A stretch of 64,000 bases of DNA from Methanoregula sp. (GCA_041645435.1 JBAZQB010000003.1:365998-429997); one strand, 5' to 3'; numbered from the stretch's first letter, positions 18,112-25,822 are shown. Numbers and translations: made by a program. Notes: generated by a model not told the origin, from the letters alone.

Positions 18112-19515
18112 ATGAGCGGGGAGAAAGAGAAGCGGGTCCTTCTGGTAGTCGCCTCACTTGCATCCTTCCTTGTCCCGTATACCGTCTCTTCCCTGAATGT
18201 TGCACTGCCAGCCATCAGCGCGTCGTTTGATATCGATGCCGTCACGCTGGGATGGGTTACCTCGGCATACATGCTCACGGCCGCAATCTGTATCGTCCCG
18301 TTTGGCAAACTTGCCGATTTGTATGGGCGGAAGCGGTTTTTCATCATAGGAAATGTCCTTTTCGCATTAGGATCACTCCTTGCTGCCGTCTCGTGGTCGG
18401 GTTCCGTCATCATCACGGCCCGGGTCATCCAGGCACTCGGGGGTGCAATGGTGTTCTCGACGTCGATTGCCATCGTCACTTCAGTCTTCCCGCCCGGGGA
18501 ACGGGGGCGGGCGATCGGGATCATCACGGCAACGGTGTATGCAGGACTCTCCCTTGGGCCATTCATCGGGGGAGTTCTTACGCAAAATATTGGCTGGCCC
18601 GGCATCTTTCTCGTCAATATTCCCCTTGCACTCCTCGTGATCGTGCTCACCTTACTGTATATCCCCGGGGAATGGGCAGAGACGGGAGAACGGCGCTTCG
18701 ATCTGACCGGGGCAGCCCTGTACAGCGTGATGCTGTTTGGCTGCATCTATGGTCTCACCCTGCTGCCATCCCTGTCGGGAATCTCCTGGATGGTGCTCGG
18801 TATTGTGGTCCTTGCCCTGTTTCTCTGGTGGGAGCAGCGCGTGCCGTCACCGATGGTCGAGATCGCACTGTTCAAAAAGAGCCCGGTCTTTCTCTTCTCC
18901 AATCTCGCAGCCCTGATCAACTACGCCGTGGTTTTTGCCGTCGGTTTTCTCCTCAGCCTGTACCTGCAGTTCAACCGCGGCATCGACCCCCAGACCACGG
19001 GTCTGATCCTCATCGCCCAGCCGGTTGTCCAGATGATTATCTCCCCGGCTGCCGGCCACCTCTCGGACAGGATCGAACCCCGGATCCTTGCCACTGCCGG
19101 CATGGCATGCACCTCGGTCGGCCTTGGCATTCTGATGTTCCTTTCCCCCACAACACCGCTTGTGGTCATTATTGCAGGGCTTGTCATTCTCGGTTTCGGC
19201 TATGGTCTCTTCTCCTCGCCGAACACCAACGCCATCATGAGTTCCGTGGAGGTGCGGTACCTCGGTCTTGCTTCTGCCATGGTTTCCACGATGAGGTCTA
19301 TAGGCCAGATGCTCAGCCTCGCCATCGCGATGCTCGTATTTTCTGCGGTCATCGGGACTGTCCGGATCTCTCCGGAAGTGTATCCCGAACTGCAGCAGAG
19401 TGTCAATATCGCATTTACGGTCTTTTTCATACTCAGCCTGATCGGTATCGCCGCATCGTATGCACGGGGGAAAGTACGTGACCGGCCTGATGATACTGAA
19501 ATTATATCTGCATAG
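18112..19515 (+). CDS. MFS drug/efflux transporter, DHA2 (14-helix) family
   Basis: A 467-aa membrane protein of the EmrB/QacA group. The loop-2 motif GKLADLYGRKRFF is the MFS motif A; ARVIQALGGAM is motif B and GLSLGPFIGGVL is the antiporter motif C of proton-coupled exporters. Around 14 hydrophobic segments fit DHA2. Substrate cannot be read from sequence; export of toxic organics is the family role. A TATA-like GGATATAACC around 18059-18068 precedes it. It is divergent from the methyltransferase and followed after 18 bases by a LEA14-like gene. Confidence 0.9.
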   Translation: MSGEKEKRVLLVVASLASFLVPYTVSSLNVALPAISASFDIDAVTLGWVTSAYMLTAAICIVPFGKLADLYGRKRFFIIGNVLFALGSLLAAVSWSGSVIITARVIQALGGAMVFSTSIAIVTSVFPPGERGRAIGIITATVYAGLSLGPFIGGVLTQNIGWPGIFLVNIPLALLVIVLTLLYIPGEWAETGERRFDLTGAALYSVMLFGCIYGLTLLPSLSGISWMVLGIVVLALFLWWEQRVPSPMVEIALFKKSPVFLFSNLAALINYAVVFAVGFLLSLYLQFNRGIDPQTTGLILIAQPVVQMIISPAAGHLSDRIEPRILATAGMACTSVGLGILMFLSPTTPLVVIIAGLVILGFGYGLFSSPNTNAIMSSVEVRYLGLASAMVSTMRSIGQMLSLAIAMLVFSAVIGTVRISPEVYPELQQSVNIAFTVFFILSLIGIAASYARGKVRDRPDDTEIISA

Positions 19516-19533
19516 CTGTCCCATCGTTGAACT

Positions 19534-19980
19534 ATGCCCGAGCTGCGCGAGCCCGTCGTCTCCCTTGAAAGGGTGAAGATCCATGCCTTCCACCTCACAT
19601 CACTGGACCTTGTGGTGAAACTCCGGGTCCAGAATCCCAATTCCATCAGCGCAACGCTCCGGGAGCTCCCATTCACCATTTTTTTCCAGACCGGGGGGCG
19701 CATGGAGGAGATCGCTTCGGGGAACACGGGCAGGCTGGAGATCGATGCCAACAGCAGCACAGAGATCGATGTCCCGGTTACGACCGACAACCTCGTGCTC
19801 ATTGAGGCGATTGCAGCACTGGCTGAAAAAGGCGGTGTGCGGCTGGAGATCAAGGGAAACGCGGTGATCGATCACATCTTAGCCGGCTGGACCCTGCCGT
19901 TCACAAAGACCGTGGATATTACGGAACATGAGATCGTTGATGCGGTTTTGGAGAAGATCACCGGGAGACCGGGTGCATAA
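19534..19980 (+). CDS. LEA14-like / WHy-domain protein, copy 1
   Basis: A 148-aa protein with a single LEA_2 (water-stress/hypersensitive) domain: beta-rich, with LDLVVKLRVQNPNSISATLR at the centre, the NPN motif of this fold, no signal peptide and no membrane helix. Archaeal members are small cytoplasmic proteins of unclear role, perhaps in desiccation or protein stability. It is a clear paralogue of the gene at 20484-20921 (same length, same NPN region and same GW-P-F-KT end), with a DUF3795 gene between them. Confidence 0.82.
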   Translation: MPELREPVVSLERVKIHAFHLTSLDLVVKLRVQNPNSISATLRELPFTIFFQTGGRMEEIASGNTGRLEIDANSSTEIDVPVTTDNLVLIEAIAALAEKGGVRLEIKGNAVIDHILAGWTLPFTKTVDITEHEIVDAVLEKITGRPGA

Positions 19981-20136
19981 CACCAAATCCCCCGTTATAT
20001 TCCTTCGATACGTTGCATACAACTAATATCAGGCTCTTCGACGCGATCTCTGACCGGTTTCTATCCTGATACCGGTTCCCACTTTCACGCTCCATGGACC
20101 CCTTCTTTATCAGAAGGGGATACAAAACGTCGTGCT

Positions 20137-20433
20137 ATGACAAAGAAGATCGAGACCGTCTGCGGGTACTCCTGCAGCGGGTGCGACCATCATGAAACAG
20201 AGTGCCCCGGGTGTGAGGCAACCAAAGGTAAACCGTTCTGGACGGCCTATGCCAGCATTGAGTGCTGCCCGGTCTATGACTGCTGTGTGAATGAGCGGAA
20301 ACTCCCGCACTGCGGGAAGTGCCCGGACCTGATATGCGAGCGGTTCACCCGGTTCAAGGATCCGAACATGAGCGACGAGGAAACAAAGACTGCGCTGATC
20401 CGGATGGAGCAGGAACTCCGGGCGAGGAAATAG
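20137..20433 (+). CDS. Cysteine-rich DUF3795-type protein
   Basis: A 98-aa protein with eleven cysteines, mostly in pairs (VCGYSCSGCDHHETECPGC, ECCPVYDCC, PHCGKCPDLIC), the pattern of the DUF3795 family, which probably binds zinc or an iron-sulfur cluster. The C-terminal half is charged and helical. Function unknown. It lies between the two LEA14-like paralogues on the same strand, with 156 and 50 bases to either side. Confidence 0.8.
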   Translation: MTKKIETVCGYSCSGCDHHETECPGCEATKGKPFWTAYASIECCPVYDCCVNERKLPHCGKCPDLICERFTRFKDPNMSDEETKTALIRMEQELRARK

Positions 20434-20483
20434 CCCGGCGATACCGGGCATGCTTATAGGCAGGGCAATCGAACGTTCATATC

Positions 20484-20921
20484 ATGCCAGTCCTGCACGA
20501 CCCGGTTGTCACCCTGGAGGATGTCAGGGTCCGGAAGTTCTCGCTCTCATCCCTCGACCTTGAGGTGATGATCCGCGTGGAGAATCCCAACCCCCTCGGC
20601 ATCACCCTGCGGCAACTGCCGTTTACGGTCCGGTGCAGTTCGGGTCATCAGGATACGGAGATCGCTGCCGGCAATACCGGGCGGATAAAGATCCCTGCCC
20701 GGGGCAGCACCGTGCTCCGTATCCCGGTCACCTCGCGGAACGCCGCTTTGCTAGGGGCACTCGCGACCTTTGTTACCCGGGGCGGGATACAGGTAACAAT
20801 CCAGGGAACGGCAACCATTGACGCCCTCCTGTTCGGCTGGTCGATCCCGTTTTCAAAAACCCTGCCGGTCACCATGGCGCAGGTTGCGGATGCCATGGCA
20901 GGGAAGGACACGAAGGAATAA
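20484..20921 (+). CDS. LEA14-like / WHy-domain protein, copy 2
   Basis: A 145-aa paralogue of the product at 19534-19980, with LDLEVMIRVENPNPLGITLR and the C-terminal FGWSIPFSKTLPV segment. A TATA-like GCTTATAGGC about 29 bases before the ATG suggests its own leaderless transcript. The last 40 coding bases plus about 35 bases after the stop recur, diverged, at 21503-21575, on the far side of the dyad repeat array, so the gene end has been duplicated. Confidence 0.82.
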   Translation: MPVLHDPVVTLEDVRVRKFSLSSLDLEVMIRVENPNPLGITLRQLPFTVRCSSGHQDTEIAAGNTGRIKIPARGSTVLRIPVTSRNAALLGALATFVTRGGIQVTIQGTATIDALLFGWSIPFSKTLPVTMAQVADAMAGKDTKE

Positions 20922-20955
20922 GCTGACTATTCACGCTCTTCTAGTCCTCATGGGG
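20882..20955 (+). repeat. Left copy of gene-end direct repeat flanking the iteron-like array
   Basis: This stretch covers the 3' end of the second LEA14-like gene and the first bases after its stop. It matches 21503-21575 at an offset of about 621 bases: both read GTTGCGGATGC, then GGGAAGGACACG, then AATAAGC, and end in CACATGGGG or TCATGGGG. Differences are scattered and there is one single-base gap. Confidence 0.75.
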
Positions 20956-21015
20956 AGGTAGAGGGTTCCCCCAATAAATTCAGATAAATAAGTAGGATTT
21001 GTTTAACTTTTATCA

Positions 21016-21431
21016 ATCAAGGTCTACTTGAAAAATTTTAATCATGGTCCGGTAAAATTTTTTCAATCAAAGTCTGATTGATCCGGCTACGATTTTCAAT
21101 CACGATCATGATCGCGATGAAAATTTTGAAATCAAGGTTTGGTTGAAAAAATAAAATCAAAGTCTGCCTGAAATTTTTCAATCAAGGTGCGGTTGTAAAA
21201 AGTTAAGCTGATCTGCACCAGTCCGGGGAGCCAGTCTACGACGGAGAGGGAATACGCAGAGCCTTTTCTTAATCAAGGTTCGCTTGAAAATTTCAAATCA
21301 AAGTCTGCTGAAAATTTTTCAACCAGAGTTTGATTGAAAAATGAAAATCAAGGTTTGATTGATCGGTGAAAGGATTTCAATCGGGATCGTGATCGCGATG
21401 AAAATTTTGAAATCATAGTTCGATTGAAAAA
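21016..21431. repeat. Array of 13 dyad-symmetric repeats with 25-nt period, in two equivalent blocks
   Basis: Units of about 19-25 bases with consensus TCAARGTYTGVTTGA followed by A-rich sequence. Most are inverted repeats (TCAA, 7 bases, TTGA); the one at 21063-21081 has perfect 7-base arms TCAATCA/TGATTGA. The ATCA starts fall at 21016, 21041, 21066, 21099, 21131, 21156, 21181 and at 21272, 21297, 21322, 21347, 21380, 21412. Spacings are 25 except a 33-32 pair where a variant unit with GATCATGATCGCGATGA or GATCGTGATCGCGATGA sits. The same 25-25-33-32 order in both blocks, offset 281 bases, shows an old duplication. No coding frame is supported. It resembles an array of binding sites for a dimeric protein. 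Confidence 0.8.
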
Positions 21432-21502
21432 AGGGGTTTGTTGCACTTGCAAAATGAGGGAGCGGTGACTGGCCCCACCGCCCATTTACATTGAATGACC
21501 CG

Positions 21503-21575
21503 GGTTGCGGATGCTGTGCCGGGAAGGACACGGTGAAATAAGCGGACCATTCCCGATTCTCCGGTTCACATGGGG
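21503..21575 (+). pseudogene. Right copy of the LEA14 gene end (decayed fragment)
   Basis: A diverged copy of the last coding bases and downstream sequence of the LEA14-like gene at 20484-20921. A one-base loss near 21516 breaks the frame relative to the parent. The fragment has no start and no 5' part of the gene, so it is not a working gene. With the parental end it brackets the dyad array as a direct repeat. Confidence 0.65.
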
Positions 21576-21587
21576 GGTGGGTACCCT

Positions 21588-22060
21588 GTCTCGTGCAAGA
21601 GAGGGGGTACCCTGTCTTGGACAAGAGGGGGGGTAGGGTACGCTGGTATCCCCCCCTCTTATTTTGGAGAGGGGGAGGGGGTCCCCCCTGTCATGCTGAG
21701 GAGGGGCACCCCCCACCCTGAATTCTGACCGCCCGTAAAAAACCCTCTCCGTCGTGACTCCACGCGAAGCCGTGGCAGGGTACGTGCACCCGGAGGGGGG
21801 GTAGGACCCTGTCTTTCGTACGACAGGGGGGGAGGGGGACCCCCCCACGTTTTTTGGAGAGGGGGTGGGTATACCCCCCCTCACTTTTTAGACAGGGTAC
21901 CACCCCCCTCCCCGGGACGGACCGGCAAAAGGTTCTTCCGACGGGACTCCACACGAAGCGAGGGGGGGGCGGATGCCGGCATGGGGGGGTGGGAGCCTGT
22001 CTTGGCCCGGACAGGGGGGTGGGGGTCCCCCTCTCGGGTTTTGGAGAGGGGGGTCCTCCC
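21588..22060. repeat. G-rich imperfect tandem repeat, about 190-bp period, three partial copies
   Basis: Three anchors recur at near-constant spacing. TTTTGGAGAGGGGG starts at 21662, 21852 and 22039 (190 and 187 apart). GACTCCACRCGAAG starts at 21756 and 21945 (189 apart). CCTGTC with a matching GACAGG starts near 21611, 21808 and 21996; the second forms CCCTGTC (21807-21813) paired with GACAGGG (21822-21828). Long G and C tracts (6-8 in a row) lie between, giving strong potential for hairpins or G-quadruplexes. Frames on the minus strand here are low-complexity Pro/Gly/Arg and not credible proteins. Confidence 0.75.
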
Positions 22061-22207
22061 CATCATTCAGACCATAATGCTGTACTTTCAAGCAGGAAAT
22101 TGAGTGAAGGTTTATCAGAAGGTTAATTTTTCGAATTAAACACAATGTTTTAATTTAGCAGAAATCGAATTTGGAGAGATGCAAGTCTTTCAACTTGTCG
22201 TGGGAAT

Positions 22208-24067
22208 ATGAATGCGATAAATGATATTCCTTCGAATGATGGCGACATACCTCCCCTAAAAGATACAATTGATTTTGACGGTGAAGAAGAACCTTACAAA
22301 ACCAACCATTTCAATAACAGATTACAGGAATGGGAGCTCACCAATCTCGTCCCTGCGAGAATTATAATTTATTTTAGCATTTTTTTCGCCGTGTTTGTTC
22401 TGGGAGGAGCATTCATAACTTATCTAAATTTTACTAATTCAAATTTAGATAGTTGTAGATATTTTCTAAGTGCTTTGGTGCAATGTCAAGCTGCGATTAT
22501 TTCTATAGTAATTTCATTAACTTTGATTGCGGTTCAGCTAACTGCACAGAAATATTCTTTCAAAACGGTTGACATTTTTAAAAAGGATCCAGATCTTTGG
22601 ATTTTACTTACAATTTATATAATTTCAATTACCTACGAGTTCTTGATTTTAAAAGAAATTGATGGATCACCATATATTACAGAAAAGTTGGGATATTTTG
22701 TATCCTTCGCATACTTATTGGGGATTTTCACACTTTTGGCTTTAATACCATATATTCTGAATACGATAAACTTGCTAAAAAGTGATATCCTCATTTCAAG
22801 ACTCATTGACTCAATATCCGAAAAGAATTTCCCAAAATGTAGAGTGTATTCAGATTATAACCCAGATGATCCACTTCAACCAATTTTTGATGTCATCCAT
22901 ATATCGGTTAAACAATATGACATCTCAATTCTTGATTTCGCGCTCAAACGGTTGTTAATACGCATGTCTGTAATTTTACAAAATGACACTACAATCAGAT
23001 CAAGCGACACCGTCTCGGATTATTTCTGTGAGAATCTGAAAAGGGCAGGTTTACTCGCTCTCGATAAAGGGGATAAAGACATTTTCTCAATAATAATCGA
23101 TACATTGGAAGAATTTGGAAAGCTAAAATCCAATAGTTTGATCGGATCCAATACCATTTCAGCGATAAATGCATTAGAAAATCTCGGTTTATACTCATCA
23201 GAAAAAAATTATGAAGATGTTACGCACTTGATCGTTGATTCCATTTATAGACTAGGTAATCATGGAGCAGAAAAGAAAATAAGACATATAACATCTTCTG
23301 CAATTTCAGCTTTGGATCAGATCGATAGTAGTATAATTATAAAATCAGTTAATTTTCCAAGAAGTGAAGAAATTCGAGAGAAAATTGTGAATGATATCTC
23401 AAATATTGGGGATGAAATTGTCAGGAAATCGGATCCAAAAATAATTAGCGAGGAAAGGTATGCAATCTGTGATCCAGTTGGTGCTCTCAATTCAATTGGA
23501 CAACTGAGACTTCAATACAAGAAATATAATGAGATATCAGAAATCATTCAATCAATTGGAATTATTGGTTATTATACAGCAGCCAAATGTACAGATGAAA
23601 CGATTTTTGAGAGATCATTACGTGAAGTAGTTGAATCATTAGATCGGTTGGGGAATTTATCAGCAGATTATGAATTGAGTTCTCCAACAAGTGAAACAAT
23701 AAAAAGACTTGGTGAATTAGCTGAGATTTCTATTGAGAATAATCTGTGTCAAACAACAACAGAAACATTCAGAGCTCTGAATCATATTTATGCCACAATG
23801 AAAAACAATAAGAAATTAGAATATTCACTCCATCAATTCATTAAATCATTAATTCAACTGGTTTTTTATATCAGATTGAAAAAGATTGATAGTCCATTAT
23901 CAAAAGAATGTGAATTAAAAATAATTAATCGTCTTAAAAGCATCAAAAAAGAAAAAAATTCCGTTTTTCAAGATTTGATCGTCAAATATAGGGCTGATCG
24001 CTTTGATCTTTATGCAAGAGATTGTGAAAGTGAGATATTTGAAAAAATAATTAATGAAATAGACTAG
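22208..24067 (+). CDS. AT-rich membrane protein with helical-repeat C-terminal domain (DUF2254-like N-terminus)
   Basis: A 619-aa protein. Residues about 45-185 hold four hydrophobic segments, and SLTLIAVQLTAQKYS followed by a helix resembles the DUF2254 group of predicted membrane proteins (tentative). From about residue 195 it is cytoplasmic, helical and repetitive, with a pattern LxxLGxL/S every 35-45 residues (for example LENLGLYS, IYRLGNHG, LNSIGQL, LDRLGNLS, IKRLGELA), like a HEAT/TPR-type scaffold. The gene is strikingly AT-rich with many ATA, AAT and AAA codons, unlike all neighbours, and follows directly after the repeat region, so recent transfer is likely. Function unknown. Confidence 0.75.
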   Translation: MNAINDIPSNDGDIPPLKDTIDFDGEEEPYKTNHFNNRLQEWELTNLVPARIIIYFSIFFAVFVLGGAFITYLNFTNSNLDSCRYFLSALVQCQAAIISIVISLTLIAVQLTAQKYSFKTVDIFKKDPDLWILLTIYIISITYEFLILKEIDGSPYITEKLGYFVSFAYLLGIFTLLALIPYILNTINLLKSDILISRLIDSISEKNFPKCRVYSDYNPDDPLQPIFDVIHISVKQYDISILDFALKRLLIRMSVILQNDTTIRSSDTVSDYFCENLKRAGLLALDKGDKDIFSIIIDTLEEFGKLKSNSLIGSNTISAINALENLGLYSSEKNYEDVTHLIVDSIYRLGNHGAEKKIRHITSSAISALDQIDSSIIIKSVNFPRSEEIREKIVNDISNIGDEIVRKSDPKIISEERYAICDPVGALNSIGQLRLQYKKYNEISEIIQSIGIIGYYTAAKCTDETIFERSLREVVESLDRLGNLSADYELSSPTSETIKRLGELAEISIENNLCQTTTETFRALNHIYATMKNNKKLEYSLHQFIKSLIQLVFYIRLKKIDSPLSKECELKIINRLKSIKKEKNSVFQDLIVKYRADRFDLYARDCESEIFEKIINEID

Positions 24068-24077
24068 GATTCTTGAA

Positions 24078-24297
24078 TCACTTTTTTTCTTGTTGCTTCC
24101 CTTTGCACTTCTTATCAGTCCCGATCAGCTCATTCACCATCTTGACCGCACAGAGATCCCCGCACACCGGGCAGGTCTCTGTCTCCCCGTCCCGCTCATG
24201 GATATTCCGGGTATGCTCCCCATAGAGCGCCAGCCAGAACTGCTCATGCCGGGCCTCGGCCATCTGCACCTCGCGTTCCATCCGCCAGCCCTTATGT
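24078..24297 (-). pseudogene. thiC 3'-end fragment, copy 1 (67 codons still open)
   Basis: The minus strand encodes MEREVQMAEARHE, then QFWLALYGEH, NIHERDGETETC, CGDLCAVKMVNEL and a lysine-rich end. This is the last 70 residues of the intact ThiC at 25925-27226 with five residues (LDWDE) removed in frame and scattered substitutions. Nothing of the remaining 85 percent of ThiC is present. It is a remnant, although the frame stays open and keeps three Cys of the ThiC cluster motif, so expression as a small protein is not excluded. Confidence 0.8.
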
Positions 24298-24311
24298 GAC
24301 CAAAATCCCGT

Positions 24312-24947
24312 TCACTTTCTCTCGCACAGCACATAAATCGCCGTATGGGTTCCCCCGAACTTCGCTGCGACTTCCACCGTCTTCAGTTCAAGGATGCGAA
24401 AGTGCGGAGATACCAGGTCCCGGATCTCATCTTCGGACGAAAAATAAAGAATGGTCCCCATGGGTGTCTTCCGGGTTTTGCCCACTCCCCCGAACTGGGG
24501 GTCATCCTCGCTGAAACAGACCGAGAGATAAACTGCATGGGGGCGGGTAAGCCGGTGTACGTTTTTGATATAGACCGCCCGCTCTTCCGGCAGGAGGTGG
24601 TGAAGGAGCTCGTAATCGTAAGCAAAATCAAACGTGCCCTCCACGGGGCGAAGGTCGCCAAGGAGATCCGCGACAACAAACGTGCATCGGACGCCGTTCT
24701 TTACCGCATTCCTGCGTGCGATCTCTATCGCGGCCGGGGAACTGTCGACGCCGGTCACATCAAACCCGAGCCCGGTAAGCCAGACCGCGTAATTGCCGGC
24801 ACCGCACCCGAGATCAACCGCCCTGCACGGCCGGACCTTCCCGCTCTTCACGAGATCGGTGAGAGCGTCCGGGGGTGTCTTGATGTTCCACGGGATCTTC
24901 TCCAGCGGTACCTTTTTGTAGATTTCATCGATCTCGGCGATCTGCAT
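24312..24947 (-). CDS. Class I SAM-dependent methyltransferase
   Basis: A protein of about 211 aa starting MQIAEIDEIYKKVPLEKIPW, with motif I AVDLGCGAGNYAVWLTGLG, motif II VTGVDSSPAAIEIAR, VVADLLGD and YDYELLHHLLPEER. It resembles thiopurine/tellurite-type small methyltransferases. The ATG at 24945-24947 is preferred over a frame extending 17 codons upstream because similarity begins there. It lies between two thiC end fragments, in the same orientation, and reads into fragment 1. Confidence 0.83.
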   Translation of the reverse strand: MQIAEIDEIYKKVPLEKIPWNIKTPPDALTDLVKSGKVRPCRAVDLGCGAGNYAVWLTGLGFDVTGVDSSPAAIEIARRNAVKNGVRCTFVVADLLGDLRPVEGTFDFAYDYELLHHLLPEERAVYIKNVHRLTRPHAVYLSVCFSEDDPQFGGVGKTRKTPMGTILYFSSEDEIRDLVSPHFRILELKTVEVAAKFGGTHTAIYVLCERK

Positions 24948-25100
24948 ATTCTGACCCGGAGAGAGATCGGATCTCTGCAAGAATAAGGTATTGCACATAA
25001 CCGTCCGAACTCCAGAGGGTCTTCCAGATAATGCCTGACTGGGTAAAAAGACGCCTGATGAGAACGGGGGGGATATTCCTAATCTGGCAGTCTGGAGAAA

Positions 25101-25150
25101 GCGCCAGCCGGAACGGCTTGTCCTGGTCGAGCTCGTGCCGGGCCTCGGCC
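25101..25150 (-). pseudogene. thiC 3'-end fragment, copy 2 (50 bases)
   Basis: These 50 bases match 26068-26117 inside intact thiC at 44 of 50 positions by my count, in the same orientation. On the minus strand they read AEARHELDQDKPFRLAL against AEARHELDWDEQFRLAL. Similarity ends abruptly on both sides. The fragment keeps the LD-D residues that fragment 1 has lost, so the two are separate events or parts of a larger old copy. Confidence 0.7.
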
Positions 25151-25157
25151 GAATGCA

Positions 25158-25505
25158 TCAGGGGATGCTATCTTTTAGTAATTCCTCAAGATGGGGCAGG
25201 TCTTCCTGAACAGTGTTCCATAAACGTTCAAGATTCACGGAAAAATAACCGTGGATGAGCCGGTCACGCATCCCCGCAATATCACGCCACGGGATATCAG
25301 GGTACTCTTCCCTTACCGATGCCGGTACCTGCTTAGCCGCTTCCCCGATGATCTCAAGGGCATGGATGATAGCAAACTGTTTCTCCCGGTTGTTCCGGAA
25401 CTCTTCGAATGTCACACCCTGCGAAAATTCGCGGGCGGCATGGATCGCATCCCGCATATCTGACAGGTATTCCCCTGCACTCCGTTTCTCTTTCGGGCTG
25501 GTCAT
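25158..25505 (-). CDS. hepT: HepT-like HEPN toxin (DUF86)
   Basis: A 115-aa helical protein with MRDRLIHGYFSVN, the RX4HXY motif of HepT-type HEPN ribonucleases (Arg, His and Tyr all present). In known HepT/MntA pairs the toxin cleaves RNA and is silenced when the partner attaches AMP to the Tyr. Here the start overlaps the mntA stop by 4 bases (25502-25505), antitoxin first. The motif residues are intact, so it is probably active. The gene ends right beside thiC fragment 2. Confidence 0.9.
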   Translation of the reverse strand: MTSPKEKRSAGEYLSDMRDAIHAAREFSQGVTFEEFRNNREKQFAIIHALEIIGEAAKQVPASVREEYPDIPWRDIAGMRDRLIHGYFSVNLERLWNTVQEDLPHLEELLKDSIP

Positions 25506-25822
25506 ACCGGCACAACTTCTGCGAGCACATAGGGTTTGATCGCCGGTTTGAGCCCGTTCTTTTCAACAAGGTCCACCTTAACGCCGAGGAGGTCCACAAG
25601 ATCATTCTGGAGATGGATAAAATCAAGGAGGGTTCCCGGGCGGTCGAATTCCACAAGGATGTCCACATCGCTTGTCTTTTTCTGCTCGCCCCGGACATAG
25701 GAGCCGAATATCCCCAGGTAGGTAATACCATACCGCTCCCGGAGATCCGGCAGGTGTGACCGGAGATCCTGCCGTATCTCGTCAAACGACCGCTTATTCT
25801 GGGACGGATTGATCCTGGACAA
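25502..25822 (-). CDS. mntA: MntA-like minimal nucleotidyltransferase antitoxin
   Basis: A 106-aa minimal nucleotidyltransferase with the active site GSYVRGEQKKTSDVDILVEF, exactly the GSX10DXD pattern with both Asp present, and a third acidic residue near VKVDLVEK. Family members transfer AMP to the Tyr of HepT and so neutralise it. It precedes hepT with a 4-base overlap, the normal order. Toxin-antitoxin pairs are common in accessory DNA, in line with the surrounding duplicated fragments. Confidence 0.9.
   Translation of the reverse strand: MSRINPSQNKRSFDEIRQDLRSHLPDLRERYGITYLGIFGSYVRGEQKKTSDVDILVEFDRPGTLLDFIHLQNDLVDLLGVKVDLVEKNGLKPAIKPYVLAEVVPV

Noticed and set aside
21016..21431. CRISPR array
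   Set aside because: Repeats are short, imperfect and spaced 25 nt apart with no unique spacers of 30-40 nt, and no cas gene is in the window.
21486..22145. Several minus-strand frames of 60-130 codons in the G-rich repeat
   Set aside because: Proline/glycine/arginine-rich translations follow from G-tracts and repeat copies; frames are not conserved between repeat units.
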